Below, one piece after another: positions 1 to 11,635 of a DNA stretch of 64,000 nucleotides. Numbering within the stretch: position 1 is the first letter of the stretch; the number at the start of each line of letters is the position of its first letter. The notes below the pieces were generated by a model. The model made no database searches and had not been told where the DNA came from. It saw only the letters and a program-made list of their open reading frames with translations. The DNA comes from Kryptolebias marmoratus (Eukaryota; Chordata; Actinopteri; Cyprinodontiformes; Rivulidae). The position numbers and the translations under genes are program-made. Location: assembly GCF_001649575.2 (NCBI RefSeq), contig NC_051431.1, forward strand, positions 24,871,931 to 24,935,930, written 5' to 3'.

Positions 1-335
1 CCAGTTAAAAAGAGGCAAAAAATAAAAATAAATAAAAAATCAATTTCCTTCAGTGAACCATATTTACTAATGAACATCATTTTGTTAGAGAACAAGCAAT
101 AGCATTATCTTATGTTATTATGTTTCGCTGGTTCTGCAGTGCTGGCTTTATTATGTAAGCACACGCTGTAACAGAACTTGGCCGGCTCATTGGTGTATTT
201 GTGAAAGACCAAAGGTAAAGAGGTCTATTAGATAGCTCACCTCAACAGCAGAGTATTTCTATCTGTGGGTGGGTAGGGACAAATGTAAGGTACTGTCCTG
301 TCTAAAAATAAAGAAATTAAAAAGGTCCCTCATAC

Positions 336-464
336 TTTGAAATCAGCCAGTGGAAAAGCACTGGGCATTGTGCAGGTGTGGGTGACGCTCACAGGTCCTT
401 GGCTGAGCAGCTCAATGTTGGAGTTCTCTTCTGTGAGCGACAACGTCACCTCTGTGGTTTTGAG
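336..464 (-). CDS. Possible internal exon of an unidentified gene (partial)
   Basis: On the minus strand a 43-codon open stretch is framed by a pyrimidine-rich acceptor (CTTCCTGTAG) at its start and a good donor (GTATGAG) at its end. Its length is an exact multiple of three. The peptide begins LKTTEVTLSLTEENSN and ends TMPSAFPLADFK, is not low-complexity, and reads like an extracellular or beta-sandwich segment, but I recognise no family. If real, the gene would continue left beyond the window edge, with its 5' exons somewhere to the right. I found no second exon within the following 1.2 kb. Chance cannot be excluded, because one exon without partners is weak evidence. Confidence 0.3.
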
Positions 465-1725
465 CTACAGGAAGGAAAAATCTGATTGTTGTCTGTGTTC
501 ATGCACAAAAAGGTAGTTCAGATTATCTGTCCATTTTGGAAGCTCTTGGAAGCTCCATGTCCTAGAGGACTGAGAGTCTACATCAACATGCAGTCTCGAT
601 AGTCCATTGCCCTTCTGGCATGCTTTAGTGTACACATAGCAAATACAGGAGTTACCTGTAAGGCATGATTAGAAAGAATAGCATTATTGGTCTGAATCTG
701 AGTGTCGTTTTGTTATTGAATCTCTGTGTAAGGCATGGATCATCCAAACCAAAAACCATGTTCAAGCATAAGCACTGTGTTTGTAAGTCTACTTGATACC
801 AGGCCACATTTGATCAAAGGTTCAGGATTTATTTTCTAGTCATTTCATCAGACCTGCGACCCTATGTCTTGAACACGCTGATGAAAAGAGGAACAGAGCT
901 TTCAACTAGTCTTTGCCTGGTGGTGAGTTGAATCCAGTGATGGAGGAGACTAACAGGCCTAGCCAACCCAAATGAGCAGTGAGGGTGAAGTGGGAACGTA
1001 TGAGCTTCAACACACACCTTCAGATCGGGAACACAGAATCCAAAAGCCTCCATTATCAAGGCCTTCATTACAGCACATAAAACAATAATAAATATAACAG
1101 ACATTACCCAATTAAAAAAAAAAATCAACAGCTAATTTGTAAATCTAGTCTCTGGTTAGGTTTTTCTGTGCTTAAAGCTACTACTACAAAAAGCTAAACT
1201 CCTAAACCAAACAGTAATGCTAGGAGTAGAACAACAATAAAAATATACACAGTATTACAAATAAGAACAGAAAACAAACAATTCAAGGAGTAAAATAAAT
1301 CTATTCACCAGTAAATGCTGCATAAACTGATGTATATTATTGTTCAGAGATTTATCTCTGAATAATTATTCCATCTGAGAATTGAAACTTAAAATCAGTT
1401 TACTTCTTATTGTTGAACAATTTTAGATCTGAGGACCTTTAAATGAAAAAGAAGAGTAAAGATAAGTTAGGCTCTATCCTTGAGTAAGTACAATGAAAAT
1501 GATCCCTTAAAAGTTAACGCCTGGAACCAAGATCTGCAGGTGGAGACTGTGTTTTTGAAGCCAGTACAAAAACTAATTATTAGAAAGAGGGAAAAAGCAG
1601 GAGAAGGAGAAACAAAAATATAACAGGTTAATTAATTTAACCCCTATGAAAACAACCAGAAATAGGGGCATGAATTTTTAAAAGGCTCATGAACTGGTTC
1701 CAATTTACATCAAGCAGTCATAGAG
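465..1725. other. Unassigned AT-rich intergenic stretch
   Basis: No coding block, RNA gene or repeat family that I recognise. The open frame at 862-1128 (minus) lacks splice context and resembles nothing known to me. Confidence 0.5.
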
Positions 1726-1920
1726 AGGAGTGTGTCTGGTTTGGGAACCTCTGGGTCTCATCTCTGTTTTTTGCAGATGATGTAGCTCAAGTATCTCTGT
1801 TTTTTGTTCATGGGTGATGGTAGGATGGAGCAGGAGATGGATTGCAAGATTGAAGCTTTGTCAGCAGTAATGATGATGTTGCTTCAGTCTGATGTGGTGA
1901 AGAAAAAGTTGAGTCAAACA
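1726..1920 (+). mobile_element. Non-LTR retrotransposon RT fragment, internally deleted
   Basis: The reverse-transcriptase core FADDVA is encoded at 1770-1787. After an internal deletion and frame change it is followed from 1804 by FMGDGRMEQEMDCKIEALSA, the palm/thumb segment seen downstream of FADD in a common fish LINE family. The piece at about 14.8-15.7 kb belongs to the same kind of element. The ~60 residues normally between these blocks are missing, so this is a dead fragment. Confidence 0.7.
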
Positions 1921-2084
1921 TTCAGTTATTTCACAATCACAACCACAAATGCATGTTATGTTTATGAAAGACGTGTTTTCATCATATGTGGTGTTTTCTG
2001 CTTTGGCTGTGATAGTTCGTCCTAAATTAGCAAAGCCCCATTTAGGATTTTTAGTCATTAGTATGAATGGAGTAATGAGTAATT

Positions 2085-2292
2085 TCAGATTGCTGCAATC
2101 TAAAAAATAAGTCCATTCTCCAAAATTGCATAGCAGTTTCTGCAAGTGTTCATTTATAAACCTTTACTTCTTTGTCAGTTTTGCATTACATGGGTAATTA
2201 CACAAAAGCTTATCCTGTGACTATTACTGTCCTGTTTGATGTAAACTTTGTTTCTCCAAACTAAAGCCAATCAAAGAGATATGTAGTGTGAT
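2085..2292 (+). mobile_element. Degenerate right part of the GTAGATAGCTCTTTGAA MITE
   Basis: The internal phrase TCTCCAAAATTGCATAGC and the right-end phrase TCTCCAAACTAAAGC, followed by a decayed CAAAGAGATATGTAG, line up with the better copies near 11.6 and 33.8 kb. The left end is not visible. It may have been lost next to the LINE fragment. Confidence 0.55.
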
Positions 2293-2634
2293 GGCTGCAA
2301 TTACAACCACAGAAACAGGGTAATATCTTAAACTGCTACAATAGATAATTGTATATTTCACTACACTTATATTTTGTTTAAATATAGGATTTAATTTACA
2401 GGGTAACAAAGAAATCGTTTTGGTGTAGAATTCATTTATTTACACAATCATATAACACTGTATCCTAAAATAGGTGCTGACATTTTAGTTTACAATGTTA
2501 TGTGTGTTTAACTTGATTTACTCTTTCTGTTTTTTGAGTTAACTCAGTGCCAGCTGCTCCAGTCCTGCAGGTGAACAAAGAGGTGGAAAAGGGGTGGAGC
2601 AAGCCTATATGGAGACATGTAGATTGGGTCATAC

Positions 2635-2977
2635 TGTAACTTAGGATCATGGGGGGAGGGGTGGGTGGGATGGGATTTCTTTATGTTAGTTTTAGTCAGG
2701 TATTTGTGTTCTCCCCTTCTTGTGTCTTTATGGGCTGATCAGCCAGTATTTAAGTTTCCCCTTTATCTCATTTGAGGAGGTCAGTTTTTTTGCGTTAGTG
2801 TTCTGTTGCTAGTTTGTTTAGTGGAGTTCAGTTACTTTGACCTCTTTTTTGAGCTCAATATTATTATTTTGTATGATTTACCCAAGTATTTTTTTGGGGG
2901 TGGGGGGTGTTAAATAAAACACTCTTTTTGGATTCTAACCTGTGCCTGACTGTCCTTTTACTGCTCGGTCCATCACA
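2635..2977 (+). repeat. Candidate solo LTR
   Basis: The stretch starts TGT and ends ACA. It carries a TATA-like CAGTATTTAAG about a third of the way in and an AATAAA close to the 3' end, the order expected of an LTR (U3 promoter, R, polyadenylation signal). The tail phrase CTGTGCCTGACTGTCC is typical of fish Gypsy-type LTR ends. I could not find a clean target-site duplication and no internal retroelement genes adjoin it. Confidence 0.45.
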
Positions 2978-4180
2978 TGTAGGACATTACCTGTTCATAA
3001 TTTTTCACAGAACCTCATTTCAAATTGGCTGAACTATCTATTTAAATTATCCTTCAGAACTTGATGCATTCATTTTTTTCACCCGCTTCTCCTTTCCGGG
3101 TTGCGGGGAACTGGTGTCTATCTCCAGGTATGACTGTGCGAGAGGTGGGGGACACCCTGGACAGGTTGCAGAAATTTATTCAGTAAAATAAAATTTCACT
3201 TGGAACAATTACCAACAATTAAGACTACTGCAAATTAACAGACTGGTGAACTTGGGGACCCCATTTAACCAAAAATGTCTTCATCAGACCCAATCTGCCA
3301 GCTGAGATAGAATCAGGGCATCTCTAATTTAAGCATAATGTCATTCAGTCTTATGTTGTAAACAGCTTTATAACTTTGGCTTTTGGAGACACAAAAGAGA
3401 GATGTAAAGAGATAATGTAAGCTATTGTGGACAATGGTTTAAGATTACCTGCACATTATGTAACTTTGTCATTATACTAGTACCCATGGAGAAAATTATT
3501 TATAAGTATTTGTTAAAGAAAAAAAATAAGAATAAAAGACATGAATGTGGTCACAACTGCTATAACTTGAAAAAATAGATGAAGATCTTGAGTGATACTG
3601 TATGCTGCTCTTTCTGTTTAAAGACCCGGGAGTGATGGGGAAACAACAGAGACTAATGAAACAACACTCCTTCTGAGTCATCCTGACGTTGTGATCAACA
3701 CTAATCAACACAAACAGGAAGTGGCAGATGGATGGAGAGGAACAGAGGAGTGAAATTAAAGAGAGGAACACAGGACCCTCCTCTTTGGCTCGACACCAGC
3801 CGCATAACAAGCTTTCTATCGTTGTCATGTCATCACTCAATTAAAAGGTTAGGCCATGTTTTTTCTTTCTATTAGCGAGATTTGGGAAAACATCAACAAT
3901 CACTTAAAGCCAAGACTCACTGCCTCCAGGCAAAGCCATCACTAATTGCTGTTTGTGCTTGTGTCTGTGTGCTTCACGGAGCGGGAGGAAGAGAGATTTA
4001 TCTGAAACCATGTTTGTTTTTCAAAACTTGAAACTTGACATTTGTTTGAAATAATTCCCTTCAATAGATTTTTAAAGGACCAACAACCAACTTTTTAATA
4101 AACGCAAGAAGCAAAAACCTAAATTTTTCAAAAGGTTTCCCTAAAAGAAAATCAAGTTACAACTTAAATAAAAAACGGCT
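2978..4180. other. Unassigned intergenic stretch with one possible regulatory island
   Basis: Apart from the SINE fragment near its start I see no gene. Around 3850-4010 the base composition is mixed rather than AT-rich, with TAATTG, AACAAT and a CACTTAA box, as in homeobox/SOX-rich conserved elements. This is only an impression. Confidence 0.3.
3075..3172 (-). repeat. tRNA-derived SINE fragment (3' part)
   Basis: Read on the minus strand this gives the CCTGTCCAGGGTGTCCCCC-like and GGCGAGAGG-like segments of the widespread fish SINE of which a fuller copy sits at 56.55-56.88 kb. The tRNA-like head is missing. Confidence 0.65.
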
Positions 4181-4800
4181 TAGCATTCATTGAAGGAACC
4201 CATATCGCCTGCTGCCTGTTATGCCAGAGTTTTAGACTAAAATTATCTTATGATAAGAAATGACAAAGTTATCTTCTTTTTGGTTAAACCTATAAAATAA
4301 CATTATGCAATCCCATGCAATATTGCGGTATCTTGCTTGATCTTCATGGTTTGTTACTGCATAAAGTATGTGTTGTAAAAGAGTGTAAGCTACCATTACA
4401 ACAAATTTTAGCACAGTGTCTGTAAAATTTACTGAAGTATAGCCATTTTTGTGTAGGATAAGGTCAGTTAGTGGTGGCTGCCATCTTCAATTGTGCTGAC
4501 TCCAAAAGTTAATCAGTTGTAGATGTACACTCAGTGATTACAGTTGAATCTAATAGTTAATGGCAACGTTTTAAACACAGATCTTATGTGATCAGTTAGC
4601 ACTAAGAGTACAAGTTAGATGTAAAATTGACAGGTATAGCCATTTGTGTTTACTAAGCTTACTTTGCTAGAGTGGCCATTTTGAATTGGATTGACTCCAA
4701 AAGTAATCAGATCAGTTATAAATTTACATCCAATTAGTTACTGAGAGTTTTATCAAGATCCATCCAGTGAATTATGAGACGTTTTGCTAATGGTAGAGAC
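4181..4800 (+). repeat. Head-plus-module composite repeat, copy 1
   Basis: The head (CATTCATTGAAGGAACCCAT at 4187, then CGCCTGCTGCC) recurs near 35.8 and 40.9 kb. It is followed by two decayed copies of a module recognised by TGACTCCAAAAGTTAATCAG near 4498 and 4691, then by AGTGAATTATGAGACGTTTT, matching the module end seen in the other clusters. No protein-coding content. Confidence 0.7.
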
Positions 4801-5587
4801 AAATAACACACAGATACACACACAGGCAAAAACATTATTTCTCTACTTCTCCTTTGGCAAGGGGCAGTAAAAATAACCTATTGTAATGTGAGTAAATGTT
4901 GACATTTTGTAAGCTGTGTTAAATTAAAAAAACAAAACTCAACCCATCAATTTTTAATGGCTTTATGATATCTTTTTACAGAATTGTTTCCCCTTGTTTC
5001 ATTTTTGTCAACAGTTGTCCAAACAAATATTCTATCCACCATAAAAAAAGAAAAAGAAATAAAGATACTAGTAGTCTTAGTAATAATACTAGTGTGGCAA
5101 AAAAAAAAAAACAGTTCTCCCTCATAACATGAACATCAACTTTAATTTTATCGTAGATTATATTTTAATTTTATTGTCAATGATATTAACTCAAGAAACA
5201 TTATGTTTTTGTTTTGAAACAATTATTTTATTGCCAATACAATCTATTGTTCTTTGACTTTCTTCAGAAGGGTTTTAAAATGTGCAAAAGTATGAAGCTG
5301 CAAATATGACATTTTTTATTTAAAACCTGTTATTTGTTTAATTGCTTGGTTTGAACCTGTATGGATATTCCAGGAAACGATTAAAGCCATCACATAGAAA
5401 TGAGCAATTCCATACCAACACTGAGGTTCAAAAGAAAATGCAGCAAAGCTGGTGGGGAAACAGATCTCAGGGAAACACAACTTGATACAACAACGTTAAC
5501 CAATCAAATATAGGCTCAAATTCTAGACTAAAGTTAAGACAAACATTTATTTTCTTGAAAATGTAGCAGCACTGTGGATAAGAACAG
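4801..5587. other. Unassigned AT-rich intergenic stretch
   Basis: Poly-A/T tracts and no recognisable gene, RNA or repeat family. Confidence 0.5.
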
Positions 5588-5988
5588 TACCGTATTTTTT
5601 GGACTATAAGGCGCATTTAAAAGCCTTCAATTTTCTCAAAAAATGACAGTGCGCCTTATAATCTGGAGTGCCTTATATATGTAAGAAGTAATGTTTTAGT
5701 ACGACTTTAGTAAACTACAAAGCTGCACCGCTTGCAGCATTAAGGCTCAGTTCAAGTCACGCAGGGCTCCATGCATGGCCTGCGGACCTGAGAGAGCGGT
5801 GGAGGCATTTATACTTGATGCTTACATCGGTGCAGTATTCTCTGAAAAGACGGGGCAGTTTTGTTTCGCTTAATCTGCCTTATAGTCCAGTGCACCTTAT
5901 ACAGTATATGATAAAAGTTTGAAAATGGACCATTCATTGACAGTGCGTCTTATAATCCAGTGCGCCCTATAATGTGGAAAATACGGTA
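5588..5988. mobile_element. MITE with TACCGTATTTT ends, copy 1
   Basis: The left end TACCGTATTTTTTGGACTAT mirrors the right end, which closes with GTGGAAAATACGGTA. Inside, the phrase GTGCGCCTTATAAT recurs as imperfect inverted and direct copies. The ends carry TA at each border, consistent with a TA target. The element is about 400 bp and encodes no transposase. A shorter copy lies in an mrps22 intron. Confidence 0.8.
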
Positions 5989-7260
5989 GGTTTTTTCAGT
6001 TGATGCATTTAAGAAATAATAATAAAAAAATCATAAAAAATTATTTGTTGACTAAAACTATTAATGTTGACAGATTATCATAATTGGTGTCCTATCACAT
6101 ACCCATCTACTGTTAGGGTATAATTAGAAACTGCCAGTCACAGGTGTCTTTAAACTCGGCCACACCAACAAAGGTAATTTAATCTACTGACTGGTTTTAT
6201 TGTCATCAACGTGGTTAGGTCTGAGCAGGTTAAAAGCACAGGCAGGCAGGTTGTGTTTTCTCTGTATTTCATACAAGCATTATCTGCTTCAGTACACCTA
6301 CACTGTTCAAAGGCTGTGCTTGGTATGTTTGGTAAATATTTTATGCACATCCTCTAAGCATTAAGTGCATGGGTGCAAAATGTTTTAAAGCTGTTAAACA
6401 TTAATTTGCTAAGAAATGGCTGTTCTGTTGTGCAAACTGGCAGAAACAAATCGTAGGTAAAACTTAGTAGAAACACAAATTGATCAGCCTTCGATATCTC
6501 CATCCTCATAGTTCTGTCAGGTGATGTGTAACGACTCTTGATGTAGCGTTCTATGAGGAACCGATATCACAAATTAGATTTGTATTTTTCACTTGTATTC
6601 TGAAATTTTTCAAGATTTCTACAGTTTTTCCCCAACTAATTATTACATTCCCCTGTTGATATCAGTTTGAAATTGCATTTTTTTTTTCTTGGTAAATTGA
6701 CCACTTTTATTTTTTGATGTCTATATATTCTCCTTTATGTGATTTGTGATTATTCACTAAGCTTGTGCATATATGTATGAACATGATAAACAAAGAACTT
6801 TATCCCATAGAGTTAAGGAGGGACACACAGTGACCAATAAAACCCAGTTAGGCAGAATACATGAATGTAGGATCCTCTCTCACTGTTTGCAAAGTTTTTG
6901 CATGTCCCTTCCTACACACTAACAATGCAGAGATCTTTCTTCCTAAAACCTCTGATTTGAGTGACTGGAAACTGTTGGCATGTTGACCAAAGCTGAAGAT
7001 GTAAAGAGCAATATTGTTTTAAAATAAGTCTGGCACGAAACAAGAAAACAAGAAGCAGCTTGTGGCTCGTTGTGTTGTTTTTCTGGGAGTTCTGAGCGTC
7101 TTTTCCACCACATCGACGCGATAAGCTTGTAAATTTGGAAGCAGAAGATAAACACCTTTGTGCCCATCTGTGTCTCCCTGCACTCCCCGTCACTGACCCT
7201 CTATCTCACTCTCCCTCTACCCACCAGTTGTCTGCTTTTCTCTTCCCGTAGGGTCCAGAT
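5989..7260. other. Unassigned intergenic stretch
   Basis: AT-rich with no credible exon. The open frames at 6150-6350 and 6912-7193 (minus) have no splice or homology support. Confidence 0.5.
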
Positions 7261-7949
7261 AGGCATCTGATAGTCACACACACACAGCACCAGCATCGGC
7301 AAATACCACAGAACCAGTGAGTGTATGCTTCTGTCAGAAGTCTATGCGCCAGAATGTGTGGGTGCACATAAAGTTATGTGTGATTGAATCTGACGAGATA
7401 AGGTGGGTGCTGAGATGTTGCTGTTTGTGGGGAAAAGTCTTTGAGCGCAGAGCACTATATGTGTCTGAGCAAAGCAGGAAGCAGAGTCTTTTGCACAAGA
7501 TGCTGGCGATAAGGGTGGGTGCATGCGCCTGTGTGTATGTCCTCGTGTTTGTGTGTCACCAGGGAGGTTGGATGAGGTTCAGTGGCAGGACAAGCTCATC
7601 CATGCTGGTATTCGTGAGAGGCTCCAGGGCGGGATGGGTTGAGGGTGTTGGTGGCAGAGAAATGCCCTGGTGTTGTATATCTTCCTGTTGAAACACAAAA
7701 ATATCTTTAAAAAACACAAACATTATCTGTTTGTATTTTTTTTAAAAAGTAGCACACATCATTTCTTAGTTTCAGCTCCCTTTTGTTGGGTTTAAATGTT
7801 TTCATCTGGGTCTTTAATTTAATCTGTAAAATGTCTGAAGAGAAGCTGATTGAAAAAGATGATTTGTTATTTGAAAGTGGAAGAAATCTTCTGAAAGAGG
7901 CGGTGATGCTGATTATAGGAAACTTGTCACAACTTGTTCTCGAGCTTTA

Positions 7950-8187
7950 GCCACGGCAGAGGAGACAAGTTTTTTCAATCGAGGGCTATTTGTGACTGTA
8001 GTTACATGCAGACAGTTCAGGAAAGCATAGTTTTCACTACATTCTGAAAATCAGGAAACATGAAGGACCTCAAACTGAGAAGTTGAGTTCAGAGCGTCGG
8101 CGAGTGTGTCTGGAGATCATCAACCACAAAGATCAGCCTTCGAAGGCGTCTAGAATCTTCTTAGATCAATTTTATTCCAGTAAAAGT
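7950..8187 (+). pseudogene. THAP-domain fragment, copy A (zinc-ligand part deleted)
   Basis: Nearly identical to the downstream copy at 8640, both starting GCCACGGCAGAGGAGAC. It lacks about 45 nt that in the other copy encode the CWVKGCSN zinc-ligand part of a THAP-like domain. What remains encodes ERRRVCLEIINHKDQPSKAS in one frame. No full gene surrounds it. It is probably debris of a THAP-bearing transposase or THAP gene. Confidence 0.6.
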
Positions 8188-8189
8188 GT

Positions 8190-8450
8190 GGTGATTGGGT
8201 TTTTTGTGTGTGTGAGTGCTTCCTGGTGGGCGTCTCCTGAGCAGGTGTACGGACGTCTCATCACCACTCCTCCTACACCTGTGACTGATCAGGCTAATTA
8301 GAAGTGGAGGAGTATTTAAGGCTGCAGTGAAGACCAGACCAGCGCTGGAGCATTATTTACCATGTGGTAAAGTGCAGAGCCTGAAGGAAACTTATCTGTG
8401 TTCTTCGTGTACTCCCTGTTGTAATCCTAGTCTGTTTTTCGNACAACAGA
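8190..8450 (+). repeat. LTR-like fragment ending at an ambiguous base
   Basis: The phrases GAGTATTTAAGGCTGCAG, CGCTGGAGCATTATTT and GAAGGAAACTTATCTG resemble phrases in the same order in the LTR candidate at 58.2-58.8 kb (GCATTTAAGCTGCAGG, CGCTGGAGCATC, GGGAAACTTACCTGG). It breaks off near the N at 8442, next to TTTTTC and ACAACAG, so its 3' end is uncertain. Confidence 0.5.
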
Positions 8451-8639
8451 AGTGGCTCCTTTTTTTTCTGCCATGTTCTATATTTTCCACCGGTGTTACC
8501 GTAAACGAGACGATATTGCACACCCCTACTCCAAAAGTTAATCAGCTGTAGACGTACATCCAATACATAGTTCCCATGTGACGTTACACTCCTGGACACG
8601 CCCCTCCTTTCGTCGCCATTGCAGAAGGCAAGAGTTTCA

Positions 8640-8915
8640 GCCACGGCAGAGGAGACTTTTTTTTTCAATCGAGGGCTATTTGTGACTGTAGTCAGAACGG
8701 TTGTTTCATGTTGGGTTAAAGGATGTTCGAACCATGCAGACAGTTCAGGAAAGCATAGTTTTCACTACATTCTGAAAATTAGGAAACATGAAGGACCTCA
8801 AACTGAGAAGTTGAGCTCAGAGCGTCGGCGAGTGTGTCTGGAGATCATCAACCACAAAGATCAGCCTTCGAAGGCGTCTAGAATCTTCTTAGATCAATTT
8901 TATTCCTGTAAAAGT
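8640..8915 (+). pseudogene. THAP-domain fragment, copy B
   Basis: The frame encodes CWVKGCSNHADSSGKHSFHY, then ILKIRKHEG, then KASRIFLDQF. A THAP zinc finger uses C-x(2-4)-C near the N-terminus and C-x2-H in the SRIC-x-DHF motif. Here the first pair is present, but the second pair reads F and Q, so zinc binding is lost. There is no continuing gene. The ~690-bp offset from copy A with very high identity points to a recent duplication or an assembly duplication. Confidence 0.6.
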
Positions 8916-9574
8916 AAAATTTAAAAGAAATAAAAGTTATGTTAAGTAATGTTTGAGTATAATTGAACATGTGTTAGAATGACCGGTTTCATAATTTAGA
9001 CCATTTCTAGATAACTCAGCTGTGCTAAACCTTAAAGCTTTAGTTACGGTTAAAGAATTACATTAAAAGGTCAAACAAATAGAACAACAAGAAAAAACTG
9101 TTACGGTTGAATTATAGTTACAAATAAAGAGCTGGCACCATTTCAGGTCTGATTCTAATCCTTACACACACTGTTGACAAGGTATGCCTACATCTGCATG
9201 TATGATGTTGTTATTATTTACCCCGCCGGTCACCAGAACTTTGTTATTAACATGGAGAGTTCAGACATCCTTTACAAATCTGTAGAAACACTGATTCTTT
9301 GAGTCCATCGCTTTCAGGCCACGTAGCTCCTCCATGCTGTAAGCATGCTTCGTGTACACTAAACAAGTAACAGTGTTGTAGTACAAGATGCTGGGCTCAT
9401 CCTCTTTTTTTTCACCTCATATGGGTCAATCAAAAAATATATCTTTCCCTCACACATTGGACAAAAGTAAGTACCTTAAATTTAGTTTGCTTTGGTTCTG
9501 TTCTCTAGCAGTCACTGAGCAAAAGGCTCCACAGGTCACCAGTCCATAAGACCAACACAAAGACAGACAACTTT
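8916..9574. other. Unassigned intergenic stretch
   Basis: No exon, RNA gene or recognised repeat seen. Confidence 0.45.
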
Positions 9575-9775
9575 TCCCACACAAACTCACACTTAGGGTC
9601 AATTTTGAATTGCTAATCCACTAAACATGCACGTCTTCGAACTGTTTGAGGAAGCCAGAGTAATGAACAAGAAGCGCATGAAGAGTTGGCGCAGAAAGAC
9701 CCCAGCTCGAGTTGAACCCAGGGACCATCTTGCTGTCAGGCGACAGTGCTAACCAACTGCAGCTCCAGAATGAAT
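9575..9775 (-). repeat. tRNA-derived SINE, 5' part
   Basis: On the minus strand it reads TGCAGTTGGTTAGCACTGTC, then a B-box-like GGGTTCAACTC, then GGGGTCTTTCTGCGCC. This is the head of the same fish SINE as at 56.55 kb. The 3' half is lost. Confidence 0.75.
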
Positions 9776-11630
9776 GCATATGAAAACAAATTAATAAAGT
9801 TCATTTAAGAAAATGTAAAAATCTGTGTTTTTTCTGGTTGGCTTTATTTACCTTTTTTGTTTTAACTGTCCTACTTTTCCTTAGAAAGGGGCTCCAATCC
9901 TGAGTGCATTATCTTTATTTCTTATTCAGCTTTATTCTATTAAACTACCACCCCTTTCAGGTTGGGACTGTCATCACAGTGGAGATTATGACAAATCAAG
10001 CCATGGGGAGTGACCGCTGGTGTAAAACAGCCTTGATTGTGAAGCCCAGGAACACGCGTCACTTCCGCTTAGACGGAGCGCCTCTAAACCCAGTCTTCTG
10101 GACACAGACTCATGTATTACTCACATGGCACAGGAAGAGAATGATGAGGCGACTGATAGGACCAAACAAAAGATGTGCCCCTGCACAAACAGACAGAAAC
10201 AATGAGCACTGAGAGCTGAACACATACCCACGTGGTAGAACTAAAAGTGGCTCCTTGTGAAAAAAAAAAAAATCTGCTTATCTGTAAGTGTGTTGAAGTG
10301 TAAATCAGTGCATTGGTTTAAACCAAAACACATCCTTCTACGCAGGAGCTTTTAAAAGGAGTATGACAGTTTTCTCTGTGTGTGTGTGTGTGTGCAGATA
10401 GTTGTGTTTATGTTGAAAAAGCTCTTTTGTTATTTTTGAAACAAGTATGAAAACAAACAGTTGAATACTTGCTCAGGTCTGTGTGGCTGTGTTTATGATA
10501 ATAGTCAGGACCATTATAAAACCACGGTTGAAGGTTAGAAAAGTGTGTTTATGTGGGCTGGTGTGTGAAAGCCGCGTTTTATTTTGGAAATAAAAATGAA
10601 ACATTTTGCGTTATTCAGTCCAAATTGGTCAATTGCTCTTTCTAAATTTCCGTGAAATGCTTTGAAGGTTATTTGTTGACGACTGCTTATTCGCTCATGG
10701 GTGCTAAAATCCGATCATAAACACAGAGAGCTGGGATTATTGCTACAACTAGTTGTGATATCCATCAGGCTGAACAGAGAGCTGAACGGGGGCAGAAGGT
10801 AAATATTTGGTCTATCTAGTTTAAGTGCTGCTGTTTACATTAAGACAAGCAAAACTGTTTGTCTGAAGCCTCTTCCTCCCTCCGGCGTGTAAACTTGGCG
10901 ACCAGATAAAGACTCGGCCCCGCTCGCCTCTCGGAGATGAAGAGAGAAGACAGTGAGGGAAGGATAACAAAATAAACACAAAACAAATGAAGGAGGGCTT
11001 TTCTTTCGGCTCCTATCTCTATCAGAAACAGTTACTGTACCGTAGCACAACAAATAATGAGGTGACAAGTGAGCAAAAATATAAATAGCACTGCTGTGAA
11101 GCCACGTGGAGGATAAAGAGAGTGAAACAAAAAGTGACAAACAAACGAAAGAAGCCAGGGATAAAGAGATCAACTTAAAAGAAGAAGTGCCTGAAGCACA
11201 GCTCCACTTTCTCCAGCCTGTAGAAGCGTGTGTGTTGGCCAAGAGAGAAAGGGAAAGGCGATACAATGAAAAATAATAAACAAAGTGACTGGATGAGGAG
11301 TAAAAGATGTCGACAGCAAAGAAAAAAAGGGGCAAGGAGTTGTAAAGATAAAGAGTGAGGCCAAAACATGTGAAGTTTCTGCTGGGCCAAAGATGGGGAG
11401 ATAATTCAGTCTCTGAGGTCCAGAGAAAAAAGGTTTTTCTGCGGACTTTAGCGATTCTCTCGGTCCAAGAGAAACCCCAGCAGAATATTTATTCTGAAAA
11501 TAAAAAGAGACAGAGCTGTGTTTTGCAGAAATACTACACAACATAACATGTTCTGTGTATCTCAACTAAACAATGGAGTTATCTCTTGATGAAAAAAAAT
11601 ATTTAAACCAGCAATCACACTTAAAGGGGT
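9776..11630. other. Unassigned intergenic stretch with a short (TG)n tract
   Basis: A short TG microsatellite lies near 10376-10396. The 166-codon minus-strand frame at 10835-11335 is rich in S, L and F from a purine-rich stretch on the plus strand and looks like chance. No gene supported. Confidence 0.5.
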
Positions 11631-11635
11631 TCTGT

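Noticed and set aside
7317..7691. 124-codon plus-strand frame as a gene
   Set aside because: TG-rich low-complexity sequence (CACVYVLVFVC) drives it. No acceptor/donor or known domain.
10835..11335. 166-codon minus-strand frame, the longest in the left half
   Set aside because: It is dominated by S, L, F and C from a purine-rich plus strand. Two other frames are open over the same bases, and no domain or splice context is visible.
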